Shown: positions 18,416 to 27,786, counted from the first letter of the stretch. The stretch is 63,451 bases of DNA from Bacillota bacterium (GCA_012798695.1 JAAZMR010000012.1:1-63451), one strand, 5' to 3'. Notes: generated by a model from the sequence alone, not told the origin. Translations and numbers: made by a program.

Positions 18416-19699
18416 TTGCTGGCGAAAACCCCCCGGGGCACTGAGGATGTCCTACCAAAGGAAAGCAGGATCTGGCAGCATATTGAAGGCCAGTTGGCCC
18501 AGATATTTTCTCTATTTGGCTATAAGGAGATCCGCACCCCGATATTTGAGGAAACGGAACTGTTTCAGAGAGGTATTGGAGAAGCCACAGATATTGTGGA
18601 GAAAGAAATGTATACTTTTACCGATCGGGCCGGACGCAGTCTGACCCTGAGGCCAGAGGGTACTGCTCCGGTAGTCAGAGCCTACCTGCAGCATAAGCTC
18701 TATGGTGAGCCACAGCCGATCAAACTCTGGTATGTGGGCCCGATGTTTCGCTATGAAAGGCCTCAGGCCGGTCGGTCCCGACAATTTCATCAGTATGGAG
18801 CCGAAGCCTTGGGAACCCAGGACCCGGCCACCGATGCAGAGATGATTGCGATTCCTGTAGAGTTATTTCGTCGGTTGGGGCTAGACACAGTGCAGGTGGA
18901 GATCAACAGCATTGGTTGTCCTCAGTGTCGGGGTGGATATCAAGAGTATTTGATTGAGACCCTCAAGCCAAAGGCAGATCAGCTCTGTGGCGATTGCCAA
19001 AGGCGCTTACAAAAGAACCCGCTGCGTATTCTCGACTGCAAGAACGCAGTCTGCAACTCAATCAAGACAGGTCTAAAGTCTATCCTAGATTTCCTGTGCC
19101 CGGAATGCAGCGACCATTTTGAGAGTGTCCAAGGCTACTTGGATTTGCTCCAAATCCCGTATGTGATCAACCACAACCTAGTACGGGGCTTTGATTATTA
19201 TACCAAGACGGTATTTGAGATCACTTACTCGGAGCTGGGGGCGCAGTCGGCTATCGCCGGTGGCGGCCGCTATGATGGGTTAGTTGAGGAATGTGGAGGA
19301 CCATCGGTACCCGCGGTAGGATTTGCCGCTGGTATGGAGCGCTTGCTTTTGACTCTGGAGCATCGGGGTTGGGAACCGCCCACCAAAGAAACCATTGATG
19401 TTTTTATCGCCGGTGTCGGGGAGACCCGATCCGCGGTGGTAGAGCTGGCTTTTTGCTTGCGCAGGGCTGGCCTAGCCGCGGAGATGGATTATGGGGATAG
19501 AAGCCTCAGGGCACAGATGAAAACAGCAAACCGGCTTAATGCTGCTTGGACAATTATCGTTGGAGAAGATGAGCTAAGGGATAACAAGGCAGTTGTTCGT
19601 CACATGGCTAGTGGCCGCCAGGAAGAAGTGGCTATAGCTAAGCTGGAAGGCTGGCTAAGGGAGCAGGTGCGTACGGGCTGCCGGGGAACGAAGGAGTGA
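18416..19699 (+). CDS. hisS: Histidyl-tRNA synthetase
   Basis: A 427-residue class II synthetase charging tRNA(His). Motif 1 includes GYKEIRTPIFEETELF, motif 2 MFRYERPQAGRSRQFHQYGAE, the His-specific loop LVRGFDYYTKTVFEI, and motif 3 GGGRYDGLVEECGG with GFAAGMERLLL. The C-terminal anticodon-binding domain follows. It has a Cys-rich insert (CPQCRGG, CGDCQRR, CPECS), common in clostridial HisRS. TTG 18416 is preferred because the protein family begins just before TPRGTEDVLP and AAGGGGA lies 9 bases upstream; ATG 18359 would add 19 unmatched residues. aspS follows after 4 bases. Confidence 0.95.
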   Translation: MLAKTPRGTEDVLPKESRIWQHIEGQLAQIFSLFGYKEIRTPIFEETELFQRGIGEATDIVEKEMYTFTDRAGRSLTLRPEGTAPVVRAYLQHKLYGEPQPIKLWYVGPMFRYERPQAGRSRQFHQYGAEALGTQDPATDAEMIAIPVELFRRLGLDTVQVEINSIGCPQCRGGYQEYLIETLKPKADQLCGDCQRRLQKNPLRILDCKNAVCNSIKTGLKSILDFLCPECSDHFESVQGYLDLLQIPYVINHNLVRGFDYYTKTVFEITYSELGAQSAIAGGGRYDGLVEECGGPSVPAVGFAAGMERLLLTLEHRGWEPPTKETIDVFIAGVGETRSAVVELAFCLRRAGLAAEMDYGDRSLRAQMKTANRLNAAWTIIVGEDELRDNKAVVRHMASGRQEEVAIAKLEGWLREQVRTGCRGTKE

Positions 19700-19703
19700 C
19701 ACC

Positions 19704-21521
19704 ATGAGTTTTCAGCGAACATGCTATTGTGGGGAATTGCGGGCTGAGAATATTGATGAAGAAGCTGTGGTTTGTGGCTGGGTGCACCGGCGTCGGGATC
19801 ATGGCGGGGTTATTTTCATAGATTTACGGGATCGAACCGGCCTTGTGCAAATAGTCTTTAATCCCGAGATTGTCCGGCCGGAGCAGTTTAGTGAAGCAGA
19901 GAAACTACGCAATGAATACGTAGTGCAGGTCAAGGGGACTGTACGTGGGCGACTGCCTGGTATGCAAAATCCCAATCTGGCCACAGGTGATGTTGAGCTC
20001 TATGCTACCAAACTGCAGGTGCTCAATGAAGCCAAGACGCCACCATTTGTCATAGATTCCCACTCGGGTGTGGATGAGAGCCTGCGGCTGAAGTACCGCT
20101 ATCTTGATTTGCGTAGATTTGAAATGCAGGAGACCCTAGCCTTGCGCCACCGAGTATCTAAGCTGATCCGGGATTTTCTCGATGCCCGCGGGTTTTGGGA
20201 GATAGAGACACCGATGTTGACCAAGAGTACTCCCGAAGGAGCCCGAGACTTCCTCGTCCCCAGTCGAGTGCAACCGGGGCAGTTTTATGCACTACCTCAA
20301 TCACCACAGCTGTTCAAGCAGTTGTTGATGATGGGTGGTATTGATCGATATTTTCAGATCGTTCGCTGTTTTCGGGATGAAGACTTAAGGGCAGATCGCC
20401 AACCGGAATTTACCCAGCTGGACATAGAGATGGCGTTTGTGGATCGGGATGATATAATGACCCTGATCGAAGAATTGATCGCCTTTATTTTCCAGGAGAC
20501 TGTAGGTGAGCAAGTGGAACTTCCCTTGCGCCGCCTTGCTTATGCTGATGCCATGGCTCGGTTCGGTTCCGATAAACCGGATACCAGATTCGGATTGGAA
20601 ATCCAAGATGTATCTGATGTTGTTAAGGATACAGGGTTTCGTGTGTTTTCCGAGACTATCAAGGCCGGTGGACATGTGAGAGGCATCAATGTAGCAGGAG
20701 CCGGCAGCAGGTTTGTCAGGCGAGAAATCGACGAACTTGTAGAGCTGGCTAGTACCTATGGTTCCAAGGGCCTTTTATGGCTCATTGTTACTGATGAGGG
20801 TGGCAAGGGCGGTATTACCAAGTTCTTTGACTCAGACGAGTTGTCGCGTCTGACAGCTGCTATGGAGGCAAAGTCCGGTGACTTGTTGATCTTTGTTGCC
20901 GACAGAGCGCAAGTATGTGCCGATGTGTTGGGTAGGTTGCGACTTTATCTAGGTGAGAAGCTGGGTCTGATTGATCATGAGCGTTGGGACCTTCTGTGGG
21001 TAGTTGATTGGCCTTTGTTTGAGTACAATGAGACCGAAGGTCGTTGGGAAGCTGCCCATCATCCATTTACCGCGCCTTTGCCTGAAGATATCGAGCTCCT
21101 GGGGAAAGATCCCGAGCGGGTGCGGGCCCAAGCTTATGACTTGGTACTGAATGGTACGGAAGTCGGTGGGGGCAGTATTCGCATCCACCGTCGAGAGGTG
21201 CAAGAGCAGATGTTTGCCGCTCTGGGCTTGACTAGCGCAGAGGCTGAAAGCAAGTTTGGCTTCTTCCTGGATGCCTTTGACTATGGTGCTCCTCCCCATG
21301 GCGGTATCGCCTGGGGGTTTGACCGCTTGATCATGCTGCTCGCTAGAACAGACTCTTTGCGGGATGTGATTGCTTTTCCCAAAACGGCGAGTGCGCAGGA
21401 TCTGATGACCGGAGCACCATCATTGGCTATGGAAGAGCAGCTGAGCGAGTTGCATATACGGTTGACCCCAGAGGCACAGAAACGGGTGAAGCCGCTGCCT
21501 GTTTCCAGTCACGATGGCTGA
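19704..21521 (+). CDS. aspS: Aspartyl-tRNA synthetase
   Basis: A 605-residue bacterial-type class II synthetase. It has an N-terminal OB anticodon-binding domain (VVCGWVHRRRDHGGVIFIDL), class II motif 2 (FQIVRCFRDEDLRADRQPEF), a central GAD insertion domain (about 290-420) and motif 3 (GGIAWGFDRLIMLL). ATG 19704 lies 4 bases after hisS, and hisS-aspS is the conserved Firmicutes pair. Whether it is discriminating or non-discriminating (also charging tRNA-Asn) cannot be told here. A 6S RNA gene follows. Confidence 0.97.
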   Translation: MSFQRTCYCGELRAENIDEEAVVCGWVHRRRDHGGVIFIDLRDRTGLVQIVFNPEIVRPEQFSEAEKLRNEYVVQVKGTVRGRLPGMQNPNLATGDVELYATKLQVLNEAKTPPFVIDSHSGVDESLRLKYRYLDLRRFEMQETLALRHRVSKLIRDFLDARGFWEIETPMLTKSTPEGARDFLVPSRVQPGQFYALPQSPQLFKQLLMMGGIDRYFQIVRCFRDEDLRADRQPEFTQLDIEMAFVDRDDIMTLIEELIAFIFQETVGEQVELPLRRLAYADAMARFGSDKPDTRFGLEIQDVSDVVKDTGFRVFSETIKAGGHVRGINVAGAGSRFVRREIDELVELASTYGSKGLLWLIVTDEGGKGGITKFFDSDELSRLTAAMEAKSGDLLIFVADRAQVCADVLGRLRLYLGEKLGLIDHERWDLLWVVDWPLFEYNETEGRWEAAHHPFTAPLPEDIELLGKDPERVRAQAYDLVLNGTEVGGGSIRIHRREVQEQMFAALGLTSAEAESKFGFFLDAFDYGAPPHGGIAWGFDRLIMLLARTDSLRDVIAFPKTASAQDLMTGAPSLAMEEQLSELHIRLTPEAQKRVKPLPVSSHDG

Positions 21522-21609
21522 GGCTTCTTGGTTCAATTTCAGATAACCAGAAATGTGCAGTTCTCCCATGTAGAGGGGATTATCATGGAGATTTTGAGGA
21601 AATCCTGAC

Positions 21610-21638
21610 TTGCGTACAGCATTATTCTGTGGTATTAT
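21610..21638 (+). promoter_or_regulatory. Promoter for the 6S RNA gene
   Basis: TTGCGT (21610-21615) and TATTAT (21633-21638) with a 17-bp spacer. The predicted start near 21645 coincides with the 5' end of the structured region. Confidence 0.6.
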
Positions 21639-21644
21639 GAGCTT

Positions 21645-21840
21645 GCGGTAAGGGACCGTTGCAGGGTTACCTTACGAGTACCGAAGGGTTTAAGCCCTAC
21701 CGTGTGCGTGGTCAATCTGACTATGTTATGAGCCAACACCATAACAAAGGGAGCCTGGACTCTGGCTGTGGCGTGTATGCCTCCATATGAGGACACATAA
21801 AGCAGTCAGGAGGGCACCCACCTGCCTGAGGCAGGTTCAT
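21645..21840 (+). ncRNA. ssrS: 6S RNA (RNA polymerase-sequestering RNA)
   Basis: A ~195-nt gene-free segment between aspS and tcdA. This is where Bacillus subtilis and many Firmicutes encode 6S-1 RNA (bsrA). It has its own promoter, G+C-rich paired flanks and a middle segment (ACCGAAGGGTTTAAGCCC, TATGAGCCAACACCATAAC, AAAGGGAGCC) that resembles Firmicutes 6S sequences. The 3' end carries a 7-bp hairpin, ACCTGCC/GGCAGGT with a TGA loop (21820-21836), without a T run. 6S RNA mimics an open promoter and binds sigma-A holoenzyme. The exact ends are estimated. Identification rests on locus, length and partial sequence memory, not on a covariance search. Confidence 0.72.
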
Positions 21841-21953
21841 CAACAGTCAGGAATAGCGGCATGGTGGGGATCATCAAGGCTAGGGTTTTCATCGGTCAGG
21901 ATGTCTGGCGGGTGGGAAGCCTAGCCTTATCTGTATTTCCGAAAGGTGCAGTG

Positions 21954-22709
21954 ATGCTTGTGATACATACTTTCAGTCGGACAGAGCTCCTGATTGGGGA
22001 AGCGGGATTAGCTGCCCTAGCAGCATCGCAAGTGGCCGTTTTCGGTATCGGTGGAGTGGGCTCCTATACCGTAGAAGCTCTGGCCCGTTCAGGGATCGGT
22101 TCACTTACTCTGGTTGACCATGATCGGATTGACATTACCAACCTCAACCGGCAGTTGCATGCACTGCGTAGTACTGTGGGCATGTATAAGGTAGATGTAA
22201 TGCGAGAGAGGATCAATGACATCAACCCCGATTGTCGGGTAGAGGTGGTTAGGGAGTTTTTCCTGCCGGAGAAAGCGGCTGAATTCCTTGATCAAGGCTA
22301 TGACTATGTTGTAGATGCTATAGATTCGGTTCAGTCCAAGGTGGGGTTGATCAAGGGCTGTCTGCAGAGGGGTATTCCTATAATTTCATCAATGGGTGCC
22401 GCCAACAAACTGGATCCCACCAGTTTTACAGTGGCAGACATTTCGGAGACGTATAATGATCCCTTAGCCCGGGCCGTGCGCAAGCGGTTACGGGATGTGG
22501 GGATTGGCCAAGGGCTACAGGTAGTGTTCTCCCCAGAGCTGGCTAACCCATCGAGACGACATGCGGCTGGCGCAACCTTAGGCTCAGAAAGGGATCGGCA
22601 GCCACCGGGCACGGTAGCTTTTGTCCCATCGGTGGCAGGATTGATTCTTGCTAGTGTAGTAGTGAGAGACTTAATCGGTGGCAGGGCCAGGGAGGGTCTA
22701 GGTGAGTGA
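21954..22709 (+). CDS. tcdA: tRNA threonylcarbamoyladenosine dehydratase (TcdA/CsdL)
   Basis: A 251-residue E1-like (ThiF/MoeB fold) enzyme that ATP-dependently cyclises t6A37 to ct6A in tRNA. The nucleotide-binding VAVFGIGGVGSYTVEALARSG and TLVDHDRIDITNLNRQLHA are visible, as are the adenylation residues in DAIDSVQSKV and the C-terminal segment GTVAFVPSVAGLILASVVVRDL. The start is ATG 21954 with AAAGGTG 7 bases upstream; 31 extra residues from 21861 would overlap the 6S RNA region and are not family-like. It is followed by rarA with a 26-base gap, as in B. subtilis (yrvM-yrvN). Confidence 0.92.
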   Translation: MLVIHTFSRTELLIGEAGLAALAASQVAVFGIGGVGSYTVEALARSGIGSLTLVDHDRIDITNLNRQLHALRSTVGMYKVDVMRERINDINPDCRVEVVREFFLPEKAAEFLDQGYDYVVDAIDSVQSKVGLIKGCLQRGIPIISSMGAANKLDPTSFTVADISETYNDPLARAVRKRLRDVGIGQGLQVVFSPELANPSRRHAAGATLGSERDRQPPGTVAFVPSVAGLILASVVVRDLIGGRAREGLGE

Positions 22710-22735
22710 TGACAAGGCAAGGAGGTAGATAGAGC

Positions 22736-24064
22736 GTGGATCTCTTTGAACACGCAAGCCAAGAAGCGACCAGGGCAAGAGCTCCTCTAGCTGTGCGCAT
22801 GCGGCCCCGCTCTTTGGAAGAGTTTGAGGGACAGGAGAAAATTCTAGGACCAGGCACCATGCTGCGCCGGGCGATCATCAAAGATCAGCTGCAGTCACTG
22901 ATCCTCTATGGGCCTCCCGGTACTGGGAAAACGGCCCTAGCGGCAGTGATCGCCAACATGACTCAATCCTATTTCGTTCGCCTAAATGCTGTCATGGCAA
23001 CAGTCAAAGACATTCGCACAGTGGTAGAAGATGCCAAGGAGCGTCTCCGGCTTTACGGTCAAGGCACTAAATTGTTTCTTGATGAGATTCATCGTTTTAA
23101 CAAGGCTCAACAAGATGCACTCTTGCCCTTCGTAGAAGAAGGGCTGTTGGTACTAATCGGGGCAACCACGGAAAACCCGTTTTTCACCATCAATCAAGCT
23201 TTGCTATCTCGATCCAGGGTGGTGCAGCTCGAACCCTTGTCAGTGGAAAGTATTGTGCGCATCCTTGAAAGGGCACTGCGGGATGAAGCCCGGGGGTTAG
23301 GGCACTATCGGGTGAGCATCACCGAGGCGGAATTGCGCTTTCTGGCAGAAGCTGCCGGGGGAGATGCAAGGGTGGCCCTTAGCGCGTTAGATCTCGCTGT
23401 ACAGGTGGTAGAACCAAATGAGGCAGGGCAGCAGGTGATTGATCGAGAGCTACTGAATGAAGCTCTTCAGACCCGCATGGTGAGTTATGATCGAGCGGGA
23501 GATGGGCACTATGATCTAGCCTCATGCCTGATCAAGAGCATTCGGGGTTCAGAGCCACAAGCAGCTTTGTACTGGCTGGCCCGGATGCTTGTAGGGGGTG
23601 AAGATCTGCGTTTTATTGCCCGTCGCCTCGTGATTTCTGCCGCCGAAGATGTAGGGCTGGCGGATCCTCAAGGCTTGATCATAGCCAACGCAGCAGCACA
23701 AGCGGCGGAACGAGTGGGAATGCCGGAAGCTCGCATTATCTTAGCTGAAGCGGTCATATATTTGGCCATGGCACCAAAAAGCAATTCCGCTTATCTGGGC
23801 ATCAGCCGAGCCTGGGAGACGGCAGAGAACACCGGTAGTGTTCAACCTCCCAGGCATCTGCGGGATACTCATTACCCTGGGTCGGCCGATCTCGGCCATG
23901 GTATCGGATACCAATATCCCCATGATTTCCCCAATCACTGGGTAGAACAGCAGTATCTGCCTGATGAGCTCAAACAGGCGATTTTCTACAGTCCTTCAAC
24001 CCAAGGCTCGGAAGCTAGTATGGCCAGATTGTGGACCGCGCGCAAGCAGGGCGAAGGCGACTGA
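22736..24064 (+). CDS. rarA: Replication-associated recombination protein RarA (MgsA) AAA+ ATPase
   Basis: A 442-residue clamp-loader-like AAA+ ATPase acting at stalled replication forks. It shows RPRSLEEFEGQEKILG at the start, Walker A LYGPPGTGKTALA, Walker B LFLDEIHRFNKAQQD, sensor 1 IGATTENPFFTIN, the arginine finger in LLSRSRV, and the C-terminal tetramerisation domain (LYWLARMLVGGEDLRFIARR, VYLAMAPKSNSAYLG-like). GTG start 8 bases after AAGGAGGT. It is the last gene before the iscR promoter. Confidence 0.95.
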   Translation: MDLFEHASQEATRARAPLAVRMRPRSLEEFEGQEKILGPGTMLRRAIIKDQLQSLILYGPPGTGKTALAAVIANMTQSYFVRLNAVMATVKDIRTVVEDAKERLRLYGQGTKLFLDEIHRFNKAQQDALLPFVEEGLLVLIGATTENPFFTINQALLSRSRVVQLEPLSVESIVRILERALRDEARGLGHYRVSITEAELRFLAEAAGGDARVALSALDLAVQVVEPNEAGQQVIDRELLNEALQTRMVSYDRAGDGHYDLASCLIKSIRGSEPQAALYWLARMLVGGEDLRFIARRLVISAAEDVGLADPQGLIIANAAAQAAERVGMPEARIILAEAVIYLAMAPKSNSAYLGISRAWETAENTGSVQPPRHLRDTHYPGSADLGHGIGYQYPHDFPNHWVEQQYLPDELKQAIFYSPSTQGSEASMARLWTARKQGEGD

Positions 24065-24089
24065 TTGCAGGAGAGACGGCTCAATTGGT

Positions 24090-24119
24090 GGTGACTAATT
24101 GCCTGGCTGCTTAGTAACC
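24090..24119 (+). terminator. Imperfect hairpin after rarA
   Basis: GGTGACTAA (24090-24098) pairs with TTAGTAACC (24111-24119) with one mismatch. No T run follows; it is either a weak terminator for tcdA-rarA or part of the iscR control region, which starts 32 bases later. Confidence 0.4.
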
Positions 24120-24150
24120 AAAGACTAATGATTTAATTTGGAAAAATGTA

Positions 24151-24179
24151 TTGACACTCCCTAAAGCTAGTGTTATTAT
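24151..24179 (+). promoter_or_regulatory. iscR promoter with an inverted repeat inside the spacer (candidate IscR operator)
   Basis: TTGACA (24151-24156) and TATTAT (24174-24179) are separated by exactly 17 bp. Within this promoter lies the inverted repeat ACACT-N10-AGTGT (24154-24173), which overlaps the -35 box and fills the spacer up to the -10 box. A repressor bound there would block RNA polymerase. Autoregulation by IscR is the obvious inference. Confidence 0.72.
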
Positions 24180-24233
24180 GTGTCTGTAATTCCTAGTGAG
24201 TTGGTCGGAATTGAATTAGGGGGTTCAAATGCA

Positions 24234-24686
24234 GTGCGAATTTCTACCAAAGGTGGGTATGGGATCAGAGCGATGTATGAGTTAGCTATGGCCCATGGTC
24301 AAGGCCCGATACCACTGAAGACTGTGGCCGCCAGACAGGCCATCTCCGAGAATTACCTTGAGCAACTGATGCGTACATTGCGCAGAGCGGGGTTGGTTAA
24401 GGGGGTTCGCGGAGCTCGAGGCGGGTATGAGCTAGTCTCTTCACCGGAAAAGATCAGGGTAGGCGATGTGATCCGGGCTCTAGAAGGGCCCATATCACCA
24501 GTGAGCTGTGTGGATCAAGATGGAGCCAGTGATTGTGAGCGCCATGAGCTATGCCCGACTAGGGATCTTTGGGAAAGACTTCGGGACAGCATGACAGAAG
24601 TGCTGGATTCTACCACCCTAGCGGACTTGTGTCAGCAGGCTCTGGAAAGACAAGCCTCAAAGAATTCCGGCGAATGCCATAGCTGA
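24234..24686 (+). CDS. iscR: Rrf2-family Fe-S cluster regulator IscR
   Basis: A 150-residue winged-helix Rrf2 regulator. The N terminus (V/M)RISTKGGYGIRAM matches IscR. The recognition helix region (ENYLEQLMRTLRRAGLV) and wing (GVRGARGGYEL) follow. Three cysteines, Cys92, Cys101 and Cys107, form the likely [2Fe-2S] site, spaced C-x8-C-x5-C as in Gram-positive homologues. I choose GTG 24234, ten bases after AGGGGG; the longer frame from 24180 would begin at the end of the -10 box and cannot be translated from that promoter. It heads an iscR-iscS-iscU-mnmA unit and probably represses it when clusters are sufficient. Confidence 0.92.
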   Translation: MRISTKGGYGIRAMYELAMAHGQGPIPLKTVAARQAISENYLEQLMRTLRRAGLVKGVRGARGGYELVSSPEKIRVGDVIRALEGPISPVSCVDQDGASDCERHELCPTRDLWERLRDSMTEVLDSTTLADLCQQALERQASKNSGECHS

Positions 24687-24704
24687 AGTAAGGGGTGTAT
24701 ATGT

Positions 24705-25892
24705 ATGAAGCAGATATATCTAGATCATGCAGCAACAACGCCAATGCGGCCAGAGGTTTTGCAGGCCATGCTGCCCTTTTTGCAGGCCCAGTTCGGCAAT
24801 CCTTCCAGCATTTACCAGACGGGTCGGGAAGCCCAAACCGCTATGGACGGTGCCCGAGACAAGGTTGCCAAGCTCATTGGCGCCAGTGCGAGGGAGGTAG
24901 TATTCACAGCTGGGGGTTCGGAGGCAGACAATTTGGCCATTAAGGGTGTAGCCTCGGCACTGCGCAGCAAGGGCAACCATATCATTACGTCAGCCATTGA
25001 GCACCACGCAGTCTATTATACATGTAAGTATCTGGAGAAACACGGTTTTAGGATCACGGTTTTGCCGGTAGATGCCCATGGTTTGGTCGACCCTGCAGCG
25101 GTAGCTTCGGCCTTAACCTCTGATACCATTCTTGTGACGATTATGCATGCTAATAATGAAATTGGAACCATCCAACCCATCGCTGAAATCGGGAGGATTC
25201 TACAGGAGCGGTCCATACTGTTTCATACCGATGCGGTCCAGACAGTAGGGCATATTCCAGTTGACGTAGATCAGTTAGGTGTTGATCTACTCAGCCTATC
25301 CGCTCACAAATTCTATGGCCCCAAGGGGGTTGGTGCACTGTATGTTCGGCGTGGCACCAGATTGGATCCTCTGATCCACGGGGGTGGGCAAGAAGCTAAC
25401 CGGCGGGCGGGGACAGAGAATGTGGCCGGTATTGCCGGTCTGGCTGTTGCCCTGGAATTGGCGGTGGCGGAGATGGATGTTATGGCGGCACAGCAGCAGC
25501 GACTGAGAGATAAGCTGATTGACGGGGTTTTGCAGACCATATCCCATACCAGGCTCAATGGGCATCCTGAGAAGCGCTTGCCTGGAAATGTAAACTTATG
25601 TTTTGAATTCATAGAAGGCGAGTCTCTCTTGTTGAACCTCGATATGCAGGGGATTGCTGCCTCCAGTGGTTCAGCCTGTACTTCGGGATCATTGGAACCA
25701 TCCCATGTGCTCTTGGCTTTGGGATTACCACATGAGATTGCCCATGGGTCGCTTAGGTTGACCCTGGGAAGAGATACATCTCCTGCTGACATCGATGTGG
25801 TTCTTGATGTCTTGCCTGGAATTGTAGACAAGCTGCGGCGGATGTCACCTTTGTACGATGCTGACACTGCTGTGAGCAAGGCGCGTTTATGA
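24705..25892 (+). CDS. iscS: Cysteine desulfurase IscS/NifS
   Basis: A 395-residue PLP enzyme removing sulfur from cysteine as a persulfide for Fe-S clusters and tRNA thiolation. The N terminus IYLDHAATTPMRPEV is typical. The PLP Schiff-base lysine is Lys202 (SAHKFYGPKG), and the persulfide Cys325 lies in SSGSACTSGSLEPSH, the type I motif. ATG start after AAGGGG. iscU follows after 28 bases and mnmA after that, so the sulfur is likely shared between cluster assembly and s2U34 synthesis. Confidence 0.97.
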   Translation: MKQIYLDHAATTPMRPEVLQAMLPFLQAQFGNPSSIYQTGREAQTAMDGARDKVAKLIGASAREVVFTAGGSEADNLAIKGVASALRSKGNHIITSAIEHHAVYYTCKYLEKHGFRITVLPVDAHGLVDPAAVASALTSDTILVTIMHANNEIGTIQPIAEIGRILQERSILFHTDAVQTVGHIPVDVDQLGVDLLSLSAHKFYGPKGVGALYVRRGTRLDPLIHGGGQEANRRAGTENVAGIAGLAVALELAVAEMDVMAAQQQRLRDKLIDGVLQTISHTRLNGHPEKRLPGNVNLCFEFIEGESLLLNLDMQGIAASSGSACTSGSLEPSHVLLALGLPHEIAHGSLRLTLGRDTSPADIDVVLDVLPGIVDKLRRMSPLYDADTAVSKARL

Positions 25893-25920
25893 GAGAAGCA
25901 ACGGGAGGGGAGACCAAGCC

Positions 25921-26304
25921 ATGTATAGCAAGAAAGTAATGGATCATTTCACTAATCCTCGCAATGTCGGTGAGATTCCCGATGCAGATGGTGTTGGGGT
26001 TGAGGGGAATCCTGTCTGTGGGGACATAATGAAGCTGTGGATCAAGGTTGAGAATGATCGCATCATTGATGCCAGATTCAAGACCTTTGGTTGTGGTGCC
26101 GCCATAGCCACTAGCAGCATAATCACGGAAATGGTGAAGGGCAAGACTCTAGAGGAAGCTAAGCGGATCAGCAACAAAGCCGTAGCTGATGCTCTTGATG
26201 GTCTGCCTCCGGTGAAAATGCACTGCTCGAATTTGGCAGCCGATGCTTTGGGGAAAGCTATTGATGATTATCTGGCCAAACAAAAGGGTGTAGAGCAAGA
26301 ATAA
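25921..26304 (+). CDS. iscU: Fe-S cluster scaffold protein IscU/NifU-N
   Basis: A 127-residue scaffold on which IscS-derived sulfur and iron are assembled. The three cluster cysteines are Cys33 (NPVCGD), Cys58 (FGCGAA) and Cys102 (MHCSN), with Asp35 next to the first. The LPPVK motif that contacts the HscA chaperone in proteobacteria is present (GLPPVKMHC), although no hscA/hscB is in the window. The stop codon overlaps the mnmA start (TAATG), showing tight coupling. Confidence 0.96.
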   Translation: MYSKKVMDHFTNPRNVGEIPDADGVGVEGNPVCGDIMKLWIKVENDRIIDARFKTFGCGAAIATSSIITEMVKGKTLEEAKRISNKAVADALDGLPPVKMHCSNLAADALGKAIDDYLAKQKGVEQE

Positions 26305-27404
26305 TGGGCAATCGACAGACCAAGCGGGTAGTTGTGGCCATGAGCGGTGGTGTGGACAGCTCGGTAGCAGCTGCTTTGCTTAAACAAGAGGGCTATGACG
26401 TCATTGGGATTACCATGCAGATCTGGCAGACGAGTGGAGAGCTTAGTGACGATGGTTGTTGTTCACTGGCGGCAGTGGAAGATGCCAGGAGGGTAGCAGC
26501 TAGATTAGGCATCCCTTATTACGTGATCAATCTAGAGGATGTATTTGCAGATGCAGTTATTGAGCCCTTTATCAGCGAGTATCTCCGGGGTCGCACCCCC
26601 AATCCTTGCATACTCTGCAATGATCGGATCAAATTTGGCTCCTTACGGCGCAAGGCTGAGCAGCTGGATGCCACCTATGTGGCGACTGGCCATTATGCCC
26701 GGGTCAAGCAGGATCAGCGAACCGGGCGGTATCTATTGTGCCGGGGAATAGATAAAGGAAAAGATCAGGCCTATGCGCTCTATACTTTGACTCAGGATCA
26801 ACTTGCCCATACCCTCTTTCCCGTAGGAGAGTATCGGAAAGAGGAGATCAGGGCCATGGCAGCTGACTTGGGGCTGGGTGTGGCGGACAAGCCCGATAGC
26901 CAAGAGATTTGTTTTGTTCCGAACAACGATTATCGGCAGTTTCTGCGTGAGAACACGCCAGAGAGCACCCGGCCTGGCGAGATCGTAGATCTCGAAGGCA
27001 ATATTTTGGGGCAGCATGCCGGCTTGGCTTTCTATACTATAGGGCAGCGTAAGGGTTTGGGCTTGTCTAGCCCCGAGCCGCTTTATGTGGTGAAACTGGA
27101 TGTAGCCAATAATCAGGTGGTGGTGGGAAGCAACAAGGATGTTTACGCAAAGGGCCTGAAAGCCCTAGCTGTAAACTGGGTAGCGATACCGGGCCTAACG
27201 GAAGAGCTGATGGTAGAGGCCAAGATTCGCTACAATATCTCTCCAGCACCTGCTTCCATTCGTCCGGGTGCACAAGGCAGTGTCGTGACATTATTTGAGC
27301 ACCCCCAGCGGGCGATTACTCCGGGGCAAGCCGTTGTCTGGTATCAGGGGGATGTGGTGGTTGGAGGTGGAGTGATCGAAGAAAAGCTGTCTTTTCCTTC
27401 CTAG
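26304..27404 (+). CDS. mnmA: tRNA-specific 2-thiouridylase MnmA
   Basis: A 366-residue enzyme that adenylates U34 of tRNA-Glu, -Gln and -Lys and inserts sulfur. It has the PP-loop [13 protein letters not shown] (S14-S20), the catalytic nucleophile in [11 protein letters not shown], the ATGHYA motif, [10 protein letters not shown] and the persulfide-forming cysteine in [12 protein letters not shown], followed by the C-terminal beta-barrel. The start overlaps the iscU stop by one base, so IscS, IscU and MnmA are likely co-produced in stoichiometric supply. Confidence 0.97.
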   Translation: MGNRQTKRVVVAMSGGVDSSVAAALLKQEGYDVIGITMQIWQTSGELSDDGCCSLAAVEDARRVAARLGIPYYVINLEDVFADAVIEPFISEYLRGRTPNPCILCNDRIKFGSLRRKAEQLDATYVATGHYARVKQDQRTGRYLLCRGIDKGKDQAYALYTLTQDQLAHTLFPVGEYRKEEIRAMAADLGLGVADKPDSQEICFVPNNDYRQFLRENTPESTRPGEIVDLEGNILGQHAGLAFYTIGQRKGLGLSSPEPLYVVKLDVANNQVVVGSNKDVYAKGLKALAVNWVAIPGLTEELMVEAKIRYNISPAPASIRPGAQGSVVTLFEHPQRAITPGQAVVWYQGDVVVGGGVIEEKLSFPS

Positions 27405-27543
27405 TTGTGTAGTTGTTCCTTCTATGCGCTCAGCTCATTTAGGACATAATATTGTTGGGTGATGTTGAAAACTATATCAGACAATTCGGTCCTAGATTGG
27501 CACTCGCCATTAAGCAGGTGGCAGTATACGAGGAGGAGATGGC

Positions 27544-27786
27544 ATGAACTCACGCTTTGCAAAGGGGCTGCTCTATGGTGGCTTGGTCGGTGCCGCCATC
27601 GGCGCTTATTGGATGTTAAAGACTGATCGCTCCACAGAAAGAATGCTATTGGAACGTGATCGTCAGCTGCGGCAATCAGCTCGCCGGACCGCAAAGACCT
27701 TCCGAGGCGGGGCTCGGAGAGTAGGTTCTGCCTGGGAGTCGGGCAAGGATGCCGTTAGAGTCGGCTGGCAAGCTTTGAGAGACTAG
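27544..27786 (+). CDS. YtxH-like small membrane-associated protein
   Basis: An 80-residue protein with one N-terminal hydrophobic segment (GLLYGGLVGAAIGAYWML, ~9-26) and a basic, amphipathic C-terminal helix. This pattern fits the loosely defined YtxH/gas-vesicle-like family of Firmicutes; no function is known. ATG after GAGGAGGAG. The preceding 139-base gap has no clear promoter that I can support. Confidence 0.6.
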   Translation: MNSRFAKGLLYGGLVGAAIGAYWMLKTDRSTERMLLERDRQLRQSARRTAKTFRGGARRVGSAWESGKDAVRVGWQALRD

